Origin: Uliginosibacterium flavum
GTDB lineage: Bacteria > Pseudomonadota > Gammaproteobacteria > Burkholderiales > Rhodocyclaceae
Direction: 5' to 3'
DNA: 64,000 bases
Assembly: GCF_040566545.1 (NCBI RefSeq)
Contig: NZ_JBEWZI010000005.1
Span: 62,001-126,000, forward strand
Part shown: one piece after another, positions 8,021 through 17,929 of the stretch
How the letters are laid out: every line of letters starts with the position of its first letter
How positions within the stretch are numbered: position 1 is the first letter of the stretch
Notes under the pieces: generated by a model
The model's input: the letters and a program-made list of their open reading frames with translations, nothing else
Told to the model about the DNA's origin: nothing
Database searches by the model: none
Position numbers and translations under genes: made by a program

Positions 8021-10321
8021 TCACTCGCCGGCAATTACGACGCGATTTCGTCCCTCTTCCTTGGCGTGATACAGCGCCGCGTCGGCGCGCGAAACCAGAT
8101 GATCAAGAGGCTCATCGCGCTGCCACTGCGCTGCACCGATGCTGATGGTGACGGGGACCTTGCTTGTGCTGGTAAGAATGGGCAGCTCGGCCAGATGGCG
8201 ACGCAGGCGTTCAGCCACAAGCTGCGCTTCACGCATGGCAGTGTGGGGCAGCAGGACGATGAACTCTTCGCCGCCCCAGCGCGCCGGGATGTCCGTGCCG
8301 CGCAGACTGTCCTTGATGCGCTGCACGGTTTCGACCAGCACTTCATCACCGGTCTGGTGCCCCCAAGTGTCGTTGACGTGTTTGAAATGGTCGATGTCCA
8401 GCATCAGCAGCGAAAGCGCCTCGCCGTAGCGTTTGGCTCGGGCCATGGCGCTTGCTGCTTCCATGTGGAAATGACGGCGGTTGGACAATCCCGTCAGCGT
8501 GTCCTCCTGCGCCAGACGTTGCAGCTCGCGCTCGGCCACGCGCCATTGCGTGATGTGATGGTCGATGCCGATTACTACGGGCATGCCATCAAAATACACG
8601 CTGGGGCGCTTGCAAACGATGCGGAAAACTTCTTCGCCGGTCGCCTTGCGGCTAGTGTGTTCTTCCTTGAAAACCTCAATACCGGCCAGTACGGCGTTGT
8701 CTTCTTGTACAGAGATTGCGCGGGTTTTGGCGCTAGTGAGCAGTAAGGGAGATTTCGCGTTGATCAGGGCTTCTTTGCTCATCTGGTGATACTCGGCAAA
8801 AGCGTTATTGACCATGACGTAAAAGCCGCCGGCTTTTTTCACATAAACCGGGTCGGGAATCACGTCGATCAGGCGCTGGATGAATTCCTGGGTGCGCTCG
8901 CGTAACTGGACCTCGCGCTCGAAAGCAGATTTAAGCTCGCGTTCCGCCAGGCGCAGGTCTGTCAGGTCGACAATCGCACCCACGATTACGGGTTCCCCAA
9001 ATGCGTTGGTGCAGGTGCCTTTCGAGATGATGCGGAAAGTTTCGCGCCCGGTATGCTGGTGCAGGCTGTTGTCTTCGCGCAGGATGCGCTGCCCGGCCAG
9101 AACCTCGCCGTCCTCTTCAAAGTGCATGCGCATCAATTCAGGCGTTGCAGATTCGGCAAGCCCCACGTGATTCAAAAGTTGGTCGCGGCGCATGAAATGG
9201 TCACGTGCCATCGCGTCGTTGACCATCAGATAGCGACTTTGCGCATCCTTCACATAGACCGGGTAGGGCAGCAGATCGAGTACGCGCTGTACGAAATCCA
9301 GCGTTTGCTGGTGGTGTTCGCGCTGTAGATCCAGGGCTGCGGTCAATTGCAATTCCGAATTGCGCAGTTCGGTAATGTCGATATTGACGCCAACAATGAC
9401 CGGGCGTCCCTCCGTGTCGGAGCAGCGGCCCTTGATCACGCGTTGAAAGTAGAGTTCGCCGGATGCCGGATGCTGGCCTCCCTCTTCCTTGTGGAGGGGA
9501 TAGCCTGCCAGGACGGCTTTGTCTTCCTCGATTGAACGCCGTGCCTGCGGGGTCTCCGGCGACAGATCAAAGGGCGAATTACCCAGGATCTGTTCGCGGG
9601 TGAAGCCGCGATCACGCACAAAGGCTTCATTGATGATCAGATATCGGCTTTGTGCATCGCGTATGTACATCGGGTAAGGGATCACATCAAGGATGTGCTG
9701 GATAAAGGTACGGGTGTGTTCGGCCACCTCCGTTTGCTGGGTCAGGGCAATCTGCAACTGTTTTTCGGCGGCACGCATGCTGGTAATGTCAAAGTTCGCG
9801 CCAATGATTACGCGCCGGCCTTCGGCGTTCAGACAGGAGCCTTTGGTGACGATGCGGTACTGGATTTCCCCGGTCAGCGGATTCCGGATGCGGTCTTCCT
9901 TGTAGACCGTATCGCCGGCCAGCACCCGCTGATCTTCGTCAGACACGAGCTTGACAGTGTCGGTGTCGGGGGCCAGTTCTGCGGCGGTGCGCCCGATGAT
10001 GAAGCTGGCAGGCTGATTGCGGCGATGCGCGAAGGCTTCGTTAACGAAGACATAGCGCCCCTCTTCACTCTTGATGTAAACCGGCTCCGGGATTACATCG
10101 AGCAAGCGTTGAACGAAGGCTTGAGTCTGGTCCTGGCGCTGCGCCGCTTCGGTCCGCTCGCGCGCCAGGCGCAGGGCGGGTGGCAGCATGCCGATCAGCG
10201 CGCACAACAGGGCTGTGAGCGCTGCTGGCCATTGCAGGACGTGCGCCAATGCAGCACAAACGAGTGCGGTGCTGCCGTAGCTGGCGGCGATCAGTGCGTG
10301 TCGGCGGTTCAGAAGGTTCAT
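8021..10321 (-). CDS. Membrane diguanylate cyclase with four tandem PAS domains
   Basis: The 766-residue protein begins with a short membrane region (about 10-50). Four consecutive PAS domains follow, with near-repeated openings (LLDVIPEPVYIKSEEGRYVF, ILDVIPYPMYIRDAQSRYLI, VLDLLPYPVYVKDAQSRYLM, LIDVIPDPVYVKKAGGFYVM). The GGDEF domain has motif GGEEF and an RxxD I-site (RGTD). The last PAS plus GGDEF match the neighbouring 515-residue cyclase almost throughout, so one arose from the other by duplication, with PAS modules gained or lost. It should synthesise cyclic-di-GMP. The start at 10321 (MNLLNRRHAL) is close to the first membrane helix. Confidence 0.9.
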   Translation of the reverse strand: MNLLNRRHALIAASYGSTALVCAALAHVLQWPAALTALLCALIGMLPPALRLARERTEAAQRQDQTQAFVQRLLDVIPEPVYIKSEEGRYVFVNEAFAHRRNQPASFIIGRTAAELAPDTDTVKLVSDEDQRVLAGDTVYKEDRIRNPLTGEIQYRIVTKGSCLNAEGRRVIIGANFDITSMRAAEKQLQIALTQQTEVAEHTRTFIQHILDVIPYPMYIRDAQSRYLIINEAFVRDRGFTREQILGNSPFDLSPETPQARRSIEEDKAVLAGYPLHKEEGGQHPASGELYFQRVIKGRCSDTEGRPVIVGVNIDITELRNSELQLTAALDLQREHHQQTLDFVQRVLDLLPYPVYVKDAQSRYLMVNDAMARDHFMRRDQLLNHVGLAESATPELMRMHFEEDGEVLAGQRILREDNSLHQHTGRETFRIISKGTCTNAFGEPVIVGAIVDLTDLRLAERELKSAFEREVQLRERTQEFIQRLIDVIPDPVYVKKAGGFYVMVNNAFAEYHQMSKEALINAKSPLLLTSAKTRAISVQEDNAVLAGIEVFKEEHTSRKATGEEVFRIVCKRPSVYFDGMPVVIGIDHHITQWRVAERELQRLAQEDTLTGLSNRRHFHMEAASAMARAKRYGEALSLLMLDIDHFKHVNDTWGHQTGDEVLVETVQRIKDSLRGTDIPARWGGEEFIVLLPHTAMREAQLVAERLRRHLAELPILTSTSKVPVTISIGAAQWQRDEPLDHLVSRADAALYHAKEEGRNRVVIAGE

Positions 10322-10640
10322 CGAAGCCTTGTATTCAGAACTTTTCGCAGCCTAGCAGTCGGACTGTCGCGTCGGACGTGACGCGCCCGTAAGTCAGATT
10401 TGTCGCAAAGCCACGCTTCCAGACGGCTTTTTGCAACTCTTGTTGTAACGACTTGATCCGTCCATTCTTGATCTTTGCCCACCCGGTAGGCGAGGGCCGC
10501 CCGAAAGTCCATGCGTGTCCCTACAGGTTCTTCAGCAGTCCTGTTGGGCCGCTCTTCATCCTGCTGACGGGCTCTCGCTACAGATCTGGAGTAGCCTCTC
10601 AGACCTACAATGCCAGCCTGATTCTTGCGACAATCACGCC
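10322..10640. other. Divergent intergenic region between cyclase and mobB
   Basis: In these 319 nt no gene is supported. The region must hold promoters for the leftward PAS-GGDEF genes and the rightward molybdenum cofactor genes. A TACAAT hexamer at 10606-10611, 30 nt before the mobB ATG, could be a -10 element, but no good -35 is present at 17 bp. Confidence 0.4.
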
Positions 10641-11135
10641 ATGAAAACATTTGGTATCGCCGGTTGGTCCGGTTCGGGCAAGACTACCCTGATCGAGCAA
10701 CTGATCCCGCTCTTCACCGCGCGCGGTCTGCATGTCTCGCTGATCAAGCACACCCACCACGGCTTTGACATCGATCGGCCCGGCAAGGACTCCCATCGTT
10801 TTCGCGAGGCTGGCGCCAGTCAGGTCATGCTCGCCGGCGCGGCGCGTTGGGCCCTGATGCACGAATTGCGGGATGAGGCGCAGCCCAGTCTGGTCGAGTT
10901 GCTGGCCCAGCTTTCGCCCTGCGATCTGGTGCTGGTGGAAGGCTTCAAGTCTGCCGAACTTCCCAAACTGGAAGTGCATCGCCCCTCAGTAGGCAAGCCT
11001 TTCTTTCACACGGAGTTTCCCAATGTGGTGGCAATTGCCAGCGATGAAAAACTCGAAGTGGACCTGCCCGTACTGGATCTGAACGATGTGCCGGCGCTGG
11101 CCGATTACATCCTGCGCTTCACTGAACTGGCCTGA
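10641..11135 (+). CDS. mobB: Molybdopterin-guanine dinucleotide biosynthesis adaptor MobB
   Basis: The 164-residue P-loop GTPase has Walker A GWSGSGKTTLIEQL at residues 6-19 and the MobB-typical SLIKHTHHGFDIDRPGKDS. The region around LVLVEGFKSAELPKLEVHRP is conserved in the family. MobB assists MobA in attaching GMP to molybdopterin for DMSO-reductase-family enzymes. The start at 10641 (MKTFGIAGWSG) is the family start; an upstream in-frame GTG/ATG would add 42 unrelated residues. It opens the mobB-moeA-moaD-moaE run. Confidence 0.92.
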   Translation: MKTFGIAGWSGSGKTTLIEQLIPLFTARGLHVSLIKHTHHGFDIDRPGKDSHRFREAGASQVMLAGAARWALMHELRDEAQPSLVELLAQLSPCDLVLVEGFKSAELPKLEVHRPSVGKPFFHTEFPNVVAIASDEKLEVDLPVLDLNDVPALADYILRFTELA

Positions 11136-11197
11136 ATCAAGGCGCACGCGGCCTGCCACACGAAACAATCCTCGCCGAACAAGCCCCGGAAAAACCC

Positions 11198-12382
11198 ATG
11201 CTGACTTACGAACAAGCCCTCGACACGCTGCTGGCCGCCGCCCAGCCCGCAGCGCACACGGAAATCCTCGACACCCTGCAGGCGCTGGGGCGTGTGCTGG
11301 CTGCGCCGCAGTTCTCCACGATCAACGTGCCGCCCGCCGACAACTCCGCCATGGATGGCTACGCCCTGCGCAGCAGCGATCTGCCTGCCCAACTCCTGCC
11401 GATCAGCCAACGCGTCCCGGCGGGCAGCGCGCCCACCGCACTGCAGCTCGGCACGGCCGCGCGCATCTTCACCGGCGCACCGATTCCGGCGGGTGCCGAT
11501 GCGGTGGTGATGCAGGAAAAGTGCCTCGCCGAAGGCGAGGCTGTACGTATTGAACAAGCCCCGAAGCCGGGCGAGAACATCCGCCGTGCGGGTGAAGACA
11601 TCGCCATCGGCGCCGAAGTGCTGCCGGCCGGCACGCGCCTCGGGCCGGCGCATCTGGGCCTGCTCGCCTCCATCGGCGTGGCGCAGGTCGAAGTGTTCGC
11701 ACGCTTGCGTGTCGCGGTGTTTTTTACCGGCGACGAACTCGTCATGCCTGGTGCACCGCTCGGACCGGGGCAGATCTACAACTCCAATCGTTACGTGCTG
11801 CATGGCCTGCTCGGTGCGCTGGGCTGCGTCATCACCGATCTGGGCATCATCCCCGACAATCTGGCCGCCACGCGCGCCGCTCTGCGTCAGGCGGCCGAGG
11901 GCCATGATCTGGTGCTGACCTGCGGCGGCGTGTCGGTCGGTGAAGAGGATCACATCAAGGCAGCGGTACAAGCCGAGGGCGCGCTGGAAACCTGGAAAAT
12001 CGCGATCAAGCCCGGCAAGCCCTTCGCTTTCGGCCGCGTTGGCGCCACCCCCTTCATTGGTCTGCCCGGCAATCCCGTTTCCAGCTTCGCCACCTTCCAG
12101 ATGCTCGCCCAGCCTTACCTGCGCAAGCGTCAGGGCCTGCACGAAGTTCTGCCCAAGGCAATCCGAATGCGTGCCGATTTCAGCTGGTCCAAGGCGCCGC
12201 CGGTGCGCGAATTTTTGCGCGTGCAGCGCAACGCGGCGGGCGGCCTGGATCTGTTCCCGAAGCAGGGGAGCGGCGTGCTCAGCTCCTGCGCCTGGGCCGA
12301 CGGCTTCGTCAGCAACCCGCCGGGGCAGCTGATCCAGCCCGGCGATCTGGTTGATTACATTCCTTTCGGAGACGCGCTGTGA
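11198..12382 (+). CDS. moeA: Molybdopterin molybdenumtransferase MoeA
   Basis: The 394-residue protein shows MoeA landmarks: VPPADNSAMDGYALR near residue 45, RIFTGAPIPAGADAVVMQE, the GEDI segment (NIRRAGEDI), the MoCF/MogA-like core FFTGDELV and CGGVSVGEEDHIK, and GLPGNPVSS near the C-terminal domain. It inserts molybdate into adenylated molybdopterin. The stop overlaps the moaD GTG start by 4 nt. Overall length equals that of E. coli MoeA. Confidence 0.95.
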   Translation: MLTYEQALDTLLAAAQPAAHTEILDTLQALGRVLAAPQFSTINVPPADNSAMDGYALRSSDLPAQLLPISQRVPAGSAPTALQLGTAARIFTGAPIPAGADAVVMQEKCLAEGEAVRIEQAPKPGENIRRAGEDIAIGAEVLPAGTRLGPAHLGLLASIGVAQVEVFARLRVAVFFTGDELVMPGAPLGPGQIYNSNRYVLHGLLGALGCVITDLGIIPDNLAATRAALRQAAEGHDLVLTCGGVSVGEEDHIKAAVQAEGALETWKIAIKPGKPFAFGRVGATPFIGLPGNPVSSFATFQMLAQPYLRKRQGLHEVLPKAIRMRADFSWSKAPPVREFLRVQRNAAGGLDLFPKQGSGVLSSCAWADGFVSNPPGQLIQPGDLVDYIPFGDAL

Positions 12383-12636
12383 GCATCAAGATTCTCTACT
12401 TTGCCAGCCTGCGCGAAGCCTTGGGCTGCAGTGAAGAAGTGCTGGAAGCCTTGCCGGCCGGTGTCAACACCGCTGGCGCTCTGCGTGACTGGCTGTGCGC
12501 CCGCGGCGGTGACTGGGCGGCACTGGCACCCGGCAAGTCTGTGCGTGCCGCCGTCAATCAGATTCTGGCGCAGGCGCACAGTCCAATTGTTGAAGGTGAC
12601 GAAGTAGCTTTCTTTCCGCCCGTGACCGGAGGCTGA
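12379..12636 (+). CDS. moaD: Molybdopterin synthase sulfur carrier subunit MoaD
   Basis: The 85-residue ubiquitin-like protein ends in the required Gly-Gly tail (FFPPVTGG), which is thiocarboxylated and donates sulfur to precursor Z. It begins with a GTG overlapping the moeA stop (GTGA) and is followed by moaE after one base, so translation is coupled. MoaD and MoaE form the molybdopterin synthase heterotetramer. Confidence 0.93.
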   Translation: MSIKILYFASLREALGCSEEVLEALPAGVNTAGALRDWLCARGGDWAALAPGKSVRAAVNQILAQAHSPIVEGDEVAFFPPVTGG

Positions 12637-12637
12637 G

Positions 12638-13078
12638 ATGACGGTGAGCGTTCAGACTGAAGACTTCGACCTCGCCGCCGAAACCGCCGCACTCTCGGTC
12701 GGGCGCAGCGATGTTGGCGCCATTGCCAGCTTTCTCGGCCTTGTGCGCGGCGAGGGCGATCTCGCCGCGATGAGCCTCGAACACTATCCCGGCATGACCG
12801 AAAAAGCCCTCGTCGATATCGTCGCGCAGGCCCAAACCCGTTGGTCGTTGCAAGCCGTTCGCGTGATTCACCGCATCGGGCGCCTGCTGCCCGGCGAGCG
12901 TATCGTCTTTGTTGGCGTCGCCAGCCGCCATCGTGGCGATGCCTTCGATGCCTGCGAATTCATCATGGATTACCTGAAAACCCGCGCGCCCTTCTGGAAG
13001 AAGGAAGAAAGCCCCGCAGGTGCGCGCTGGGTGGATGCGCGTGACAGCGACGAGGTCGCGCTGGCCAAGTGGGAGTAG
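12638..13078 (+). CDS. moaE: Molybdopterin synthase catalytic subunit MoaE
   Basis: The 146-residue protein shows MoaE signatures: GAIASFLGLVR, LEHYPGMTEKAL, VIHRIGRLLPGERIVFVGVAS, RHRGDAFDACEFIMDYLKTRAPFWKKE with the catalytic lysines, and the ending GARWVDARDSD. It converts cyclic pyranopterin monophosphate to molybdopterin using sulfur from MoaD. It is last in the run; a member of the dispersed intergenic repeat family follows directly. Confidence 0.95.
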   Translation: MTVSVQTEDFDLAAETAALSVGRSDVGAIASFLGLVRGEGDLAAMSLEHYPGMTEKALVDIVAQAQTRWSLQAVRVIHRIGRLLPGERIVFVGVASRHRGDAFDACEFIMDYLKTRAPFWKKEESPAGARWVDARDSDEVALAKWE

Positions 13079-13082
13079 GGTT

Positions 13083-13180
13083 CAGCTACAAGACCTGCCC
13101 CAAAAGCCTTGCCTGTATTGGCTCTGCAGCATGCCTGGTCGCAAAGCCAAAGCAGCTGCGCATCTTCAGTATGCATGCCT
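13083..13180 (+). repeat. Dispersed intergenic repeat copy (behind moaE)
   Basis: Contains CCTTGCCTGTATTGGCT near 13108-13124 (17 of 18 positions shared with 23860-23877 when one extra base is allowed), GGCTCTGCAGCATGCCTG at 13120-13137 (exact on the other strand at 2207-2224), and TCTTCAG at 13163-13169. It sits between convergent genes moaE and the glycerate kinase. No canonical terminator with a T run is visible here, so the repeat itself may serve that role. Confidence 0.6.
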
Positions 13181-13225
13181 TAAGAGTGAATATGCATGCG
13201 GCTGTACGAGCAGGTGTCTAAAAAA

Positions 13226-14500
<1,275 letters not shown>

Positions 14501-14529
14501 CTGCACGCCTTTTTTATCAGATTTCTCGC

Positions 14530-15420
14530 TCAAGCCTTCTGGCCGATCTCGAAATTGGCCATCAGCTCCAGCGCCCGCACCATGCCGGAGTGATCCCAGG
14601 CACTGCCGCCGTGGGCTGCGCAGGAATTGAACAGCTCCTGACAGGTTGCGGTGTTCGGCAGGGAGAGCCCCAGCTTGCGCGCTACGCCCAGCGCCAGATT
14701 CAGATCCTTCTGGTGCAGTTCGATGCGGAAGCCCGGATCAAACGTGCGCTTGACCATGCGTTCGCCATGCACTTCAAGAATGCGTGAGGAAGCAAAGCCG
14801 CCCATCAAGGCCTGACGCACGCGGGCCGGATCGGCGCCGGCTTTCGAGGCAAACAGCAGCGCTTCGCCGACCGCTTCGATGGTCATTGCCACGATCATCT
14901 GGTTGGCGACCTTGGCGGTCTGGCCGTCGCCATTGGCTCCGACCAGAGTGATGTTCTTGCCCATCAACTCGAACAGCGGCTTGACGTTCTCAAACACAGC
15001 CTCATCGCCACCGACCATGATCGACAGGGTAGCGGCTTGGGCACCGACCTGGCCGCCGGAAACCGGCGCGTCCAGATAGTCGCAGCCCTGGGCGCGGATG
15101 CGCGCGGCAAATTCCTTGGTTTCAATCGGAGAGATGGAGCTCATATCCACCACGATCTTTCCCGCCGATAGGCCTTCGGCAATCCCGTTGGCATCGAAGA
15201 GGGCGGAGGCCACGTGCGGCGTGTCCGGTACCATGATGAAGATGATGTCGGCGTTCTGTGCAACTTCCTTGCCGTTGGCGCAGGCCTTGCCGCCTTGCTC
15301 GATCAGCGCGGCGGGAACGCTGGGCAGGCTGTACAGCGAGACCGCATGGCCGGCCTTGATGAGATGAGCGGCCATGGGCGTGCCCATGATGCCGAGGCCG
15401 ACGAAACCGATTTTCTGCAT
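14530..15420 (-). CDS. garR: Tartronate semialdehyde (2-hydroxy-3-oxopropionate) reductase
   Basis: The 296-residue beta-hydroxyacid dehydrogenase has an N-terminal NAD(P) fold GFVGLGIMGTPMA, the substrate-binding segment DAPVSGGQVGAQAATLSIMVGG and the catalytic lysine region GQTAKVANQMIV. It reduces tartronate semialdehyde to D-glycerate. It lies between the aldolase that would make the semialdehyde and the kinase that would use the glycerate. GarR and GlxR cannot be told apart by sequence alone, but the context favours GarR. Confidence 0.88.
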   Translation of the reverse strand: MQKIGFVGLGIMGTPMAAHLIKAGHAVSLYSLPSVPAALIEQGGKACANGKEVAQNADIIFIMVPDTPHVASALFDANGIAEGLSAGKIVVDMSSISPIETKEFAARIRAQGCDYLDAPVSGGQVGAQAATLSIMVGGDEAVFENVKPLFELMGKNITLVGANGDGQTAKVANQMIVAMTIEAVGEALLFASKAGADPARVRQALMGGFASSRILEVHGERMVKRTFDPGFRIELHQKDLNLALGVARKLGLSLPNTATCQELFNSCAAHGGSAWDHSGMVRALELMANFEIGQKA

Positions 15421-15456
15421 GATCTGATCCTTTAAGAATGGGGAGAGGAAATGGGT

Positions 15457-16251
15457 TCAGGCTGCGCTTTTGTGCGCCGTCTTGAGTGGCTGAAAACGTG
15501 CGGCGAGCTGTTCCGAGGCGCGCGCCAGCAAGGCGATGTCGGCGCCTACAGCGGTGAAGCAGCAGCCCCATTCGATGTACTGGCGGGCTTGCGCTTCGTC
15601 GCCGGTAAGAATGCCGGCTGGCTTGCCGGCGGCGCGGATGCGTTTGATCGCGTCGGCAATCGCAGCCTGCACTTCAGGGTGACCGGGGTTGCCGATGTGG
15701 CCCAGCGCGGCCGACAGATCACCGGGGCCAATGAAGATGCCGTCGATGCCATCGACCGCCGCGATGGCTTCGATCTGGCTCAGCGCGTCGCCGGTTTCCA
15801 CCTGCACGATGACGCACAACTCTTCGCTGGCGCGCTGGTGATAATCCTTGATGCGGCCGAAGCGTGAAGCGCGTGACAGGCCGGTGAAACCGCGCAGTCC
15901 ACCTTCGGCCGGGTAGCGCGTGGCAGCCACCGCTTCAGCAGCTTCGGCAGCGTTCTGTACCTGAGGAATCAGCAGGGTCTGCGCGCCGATGTCTAGCACG
16001 CGCTTGATCAGCACTTTGTCATTCCACGCGACGCGCACCACCGGGCTGCTGCCACCTTCGACCAGCGCCTGCAACTGCTGATGCAGCTGGAAGGTTTCAT
16101 TGGGTGAGTGTTCGGCATCGAGCACGATCCAGTCAAAGCCGGCGCCGCCGATCACTTCGGTGCTGACGTGGTTCGACAGGTGCGACCACAGGCCGATCTG
16201 CAATTCGCCGTTGCGCAGACCTTGTTTGAAACGATTGAGGATCATGTCCAT
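15457..16251 (-). CDS. garL: HpcH/HpaI-family aldolase, probably 5-keto-4-deoxy-D-glucarate aldolase
   Basis: The 264-residue class II pyruvate aldolase shows GLWSHLSNHVSTEVIGGAGFDW, VLDAEHSPN (conserved acidic/His site), VVRVAWND, IPQVQNAAEAAEAV, RGFTGLSRASRFG and GIDGIFIGPGDLSAALG, which carries a metal-ligand Asp. The start at 16251 follows AAGGAAA; the frame upstream overlaps the ATPase gene. In the glucarate/galactarate route GarL splits 5-keto-4-deoxyglucarate to pyruvate and tartronate semialdehyde. 2-keto-3-deoxy-rhamnonate aldolase is a close relative, but the GarR neighbour favours GarL. Confidence 0.82.
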   Translation of the reverse strand: MDMILNRFKQGLRNGELQIGLWSHLSNHVSTEVIGGAGFDWIVLDAEHSPNETFQLHQQLQALVEGGSSPVVRVAWNDKVLIKRVLDIGAQTLLIPQVQNAAEAAEAVAATRYPAEGGLRGFTGLSRASRFGRIKDYHQRASEELCVIVQVETGDALSQIEAIAAVDGIDGIFIGPGDLSAALGHIGNPGHPEVQAAIADAIKRIRAAGKPAGILTGDEAQARQYIEWGCCFTAVGADIALLARASEQLAARFQPLKTAHKSAA

Positions 16252-16268
16252 GATGTCTTTTCCTTGGG

Positions 16269-17054
16269 TCAGGCAGCTTCGGGCGCCACGCTGTCGGCCA
16301 TGTCTCGCTGGTAGTGGCGACTCGCTTCGACCAGCATGCGGGTGTAAGGATGTTCGGGAATGCAGCCGACCAGATTGGCGCTTTCGATCAGATCTACGAT
16401 GCGCCCGTGCTGCATCACCGCCACGCGATCGCACAGATGCGCAACCACGCCCAGATCGTGGGTGACCAGCAGGTAGGTCAGGCCTTCGCATTCGCGCAGT
16501 TCGGCCAGCAGGTTGAGAATCTCGGCCTGCACCGACACGTCCAGCGCCGAGGTCGGCTCGTCAAGCAGCAGGATGCGTGGCTCCAGGATCAGCGCCCGGG
16601 CAATCGCCACACGCTGGCGCTGGCCGCCCGACAATTGATGCGGATAGCGATAGCGGAAACTCGTAGGCAGGCCGACCTTGGTCAGGATCGCATCAATGCG
16701 CCGGCTGGCGTCACCGATACCGTGAATCGCCAGAGGCTCGGTTAGCGCGGTCTCCACGGTGTGACGCGGGTGCAGGGAGCCGTAGGGGTCCTGGAACACC
16801 ATCTGAACCTTGCGGCAACGCGCCTTCTCCAGCTTGCGGCCGAGATTCTCGCCGTTGATGGCCAGACGCCCGCTCCAGTGGTTGTACTGGCCGGCCAGAC
16901 AGCGCAGCACGGTGGTCTTGCCCGAACCGGATTCACCGACCAGACCGAAAGCTTCGCCTTCCTTCACCGAGATGCTCACGTCGTGCAGCACCTGATTGGC
17001 CTGGTCGCCTTCGCCGAAGCTCAGGTTGAGTTTGTCTACTTCGATCATTGCCAT
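16269..17054 (-). CDS. Peptide-type ABC transporter ATP-binding protein (DppF/OppF-like)
   Basis: The 261-residue ABC ATPase has Walker A GESGSGKTTVLRCLAG, signature LSGGQRQRVAIARAL and Walker B ILLLDEPTSALDVSVQAEILN, and ends with the HPYTRMLVEAS segment typical of Opp/Dpp ATPases. It is the second of two ATPases in a five-gene importer. Embedded between a hexarate dehydratase-like gene and aldarate catabolic genes, it more likely powers uptake of an acid sugar or oligosaccharide than of peptide; that is inference. Confidence 0.88.
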   Translation of the reverse strand: MAMIEVDKLNLSFGEGDQANQVLHDVSISVKEGEAFGLVGESGSGKTTVLRCLAGQYNHWSGRLAINGENLGRKLEKARCRKVQMVFQDPYGSLHPRHTVETALTEPLAIHGIGDASRRIDAILTKVGLPTSFRYRYPHQLSGGQRQRVAIARALILEPRILLLDEPTSALDVSVQAEILNLLAELRECEGLTYLLVTHDLGVVAHLCDRVAVMQHGRIVDLIESANLVGCIPEHPYTRMLVEASRHYQRDMADSVAPEAA

Positions 17055-17065
17055 CTTGTTTCTCC

Positions 17066-17917
17066 TCAGGCTGTCAGCCAGCTCGGGTCGCGCTGCAACA
17101 CCGGCAAGCGCGGACGACGCGCATCGACGCTGGGCAGGGCGGCGAGCAGGCCACGGGTGTAGGGGTGTTGAGCCTGATCCAGATCGGCGGCGGCGATGGA
17201 TTCGACCACCCTGCCGGCATACATCACGAGGACTCGGTCACAGAAGCTGCGTACCAGATTCAGGTCGTGACTGATGAAGATCAGACCGAGGCCGCGCTGG
17301 CTGACCAGATCGTCCAGCGTGGCCAGCACCTGCAGACGCACCGACACATCCAGCGCCGATGTCGGCTCGTCGGCGATGACGATTTCCGGCCCGGTGATCA
17401 GCATCATCGCGATCATGATGCGCTGGCCCATGCCGCCGGAGACCTCGTGCGGATACATGCGGAACACGCGCTGCGGATCACGGATGCGCACCGCCTCCAG
17501 CATGCTCAGCACCAGTTGATTCGCCTCCTTGCGCGGCACTTTGTGGTGTGCCAGGTAGGCTTCGGCAATCTGGTCACCGACGCGCATCACCGGGTTCAGC
17601 GAGTACTTCGGGTCCTGCATGATCATCGACATGCGTCGGCCGCGAATGCCCTGCATCTCTTTTTCGGAGCAGCTCAGCAGATCGATGTCGCCGAAATGCA
17701 TCTTGCTGGCAGTAATCTGCGCGCTCTTCGGATGCAGGCGCAGCAGGGTGCGGCCGACCGTGGATTTGCCCGAGCCGGATTCGCCGACGATGGCGAGTTT
17801 CTCTTTACCGAGGCTGAAAGACACGCCGCGTACGGCATCCACCATGCCTTCACCGGTGGCGAAGCTCACGCGCAGATCTTCCACCTGCAGCTTGGGAGCC
17901 TGAATTTCCTGAGTCAT
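17066..17917 (-). CDS. Peptide-type ABC transporter ATP-binding protein (DppD/OppD-like)
   Basis: The 283-residue ABC ATPase has Walker A GESGSGKSTVGRTLL, an IMQDPKYSLNPVMRVGDQ Q-loop region, signature VSGGMGQRIMIAMML, Walker B IVIADEPTSALDVSV and the C-terminal HPYTRGLLAALP. The signature motif reads SGGMG rather than SGGQ, as in several OppD proteins. It pairs with the following ATPase as a heterodimer on the DppB/DppC-like permeases. Confidence 0.88.
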   Translation of the reverse strand: MTQEIQAPKLQVEDLRVSFATGEGMVDAVRGVSFSLGKEKLAIVGESGSGKSTVGRTLLRLHPKSAQITASKMHFGDIDLLSCSEKEMQGIRGRRMSMIMQDPKYSLNPVMRVGDQIAEAYLAHHKVPRKEANQLVLSMLEAVRIRDPQRVFRMYPHEVSGGMGQRIMIAMMLITGPEIVIADEPTSALDVSVRLQVLATLDDLVSQRGLGLIFISHDLNLVRSFCDRVLVMYAGRVVESIAAADLDQAQHPYTRGLLAALPSVDARRPRLPVLQRDPSWLTA

Positions 17918-17929
17918 TTTTCGTGCTCC

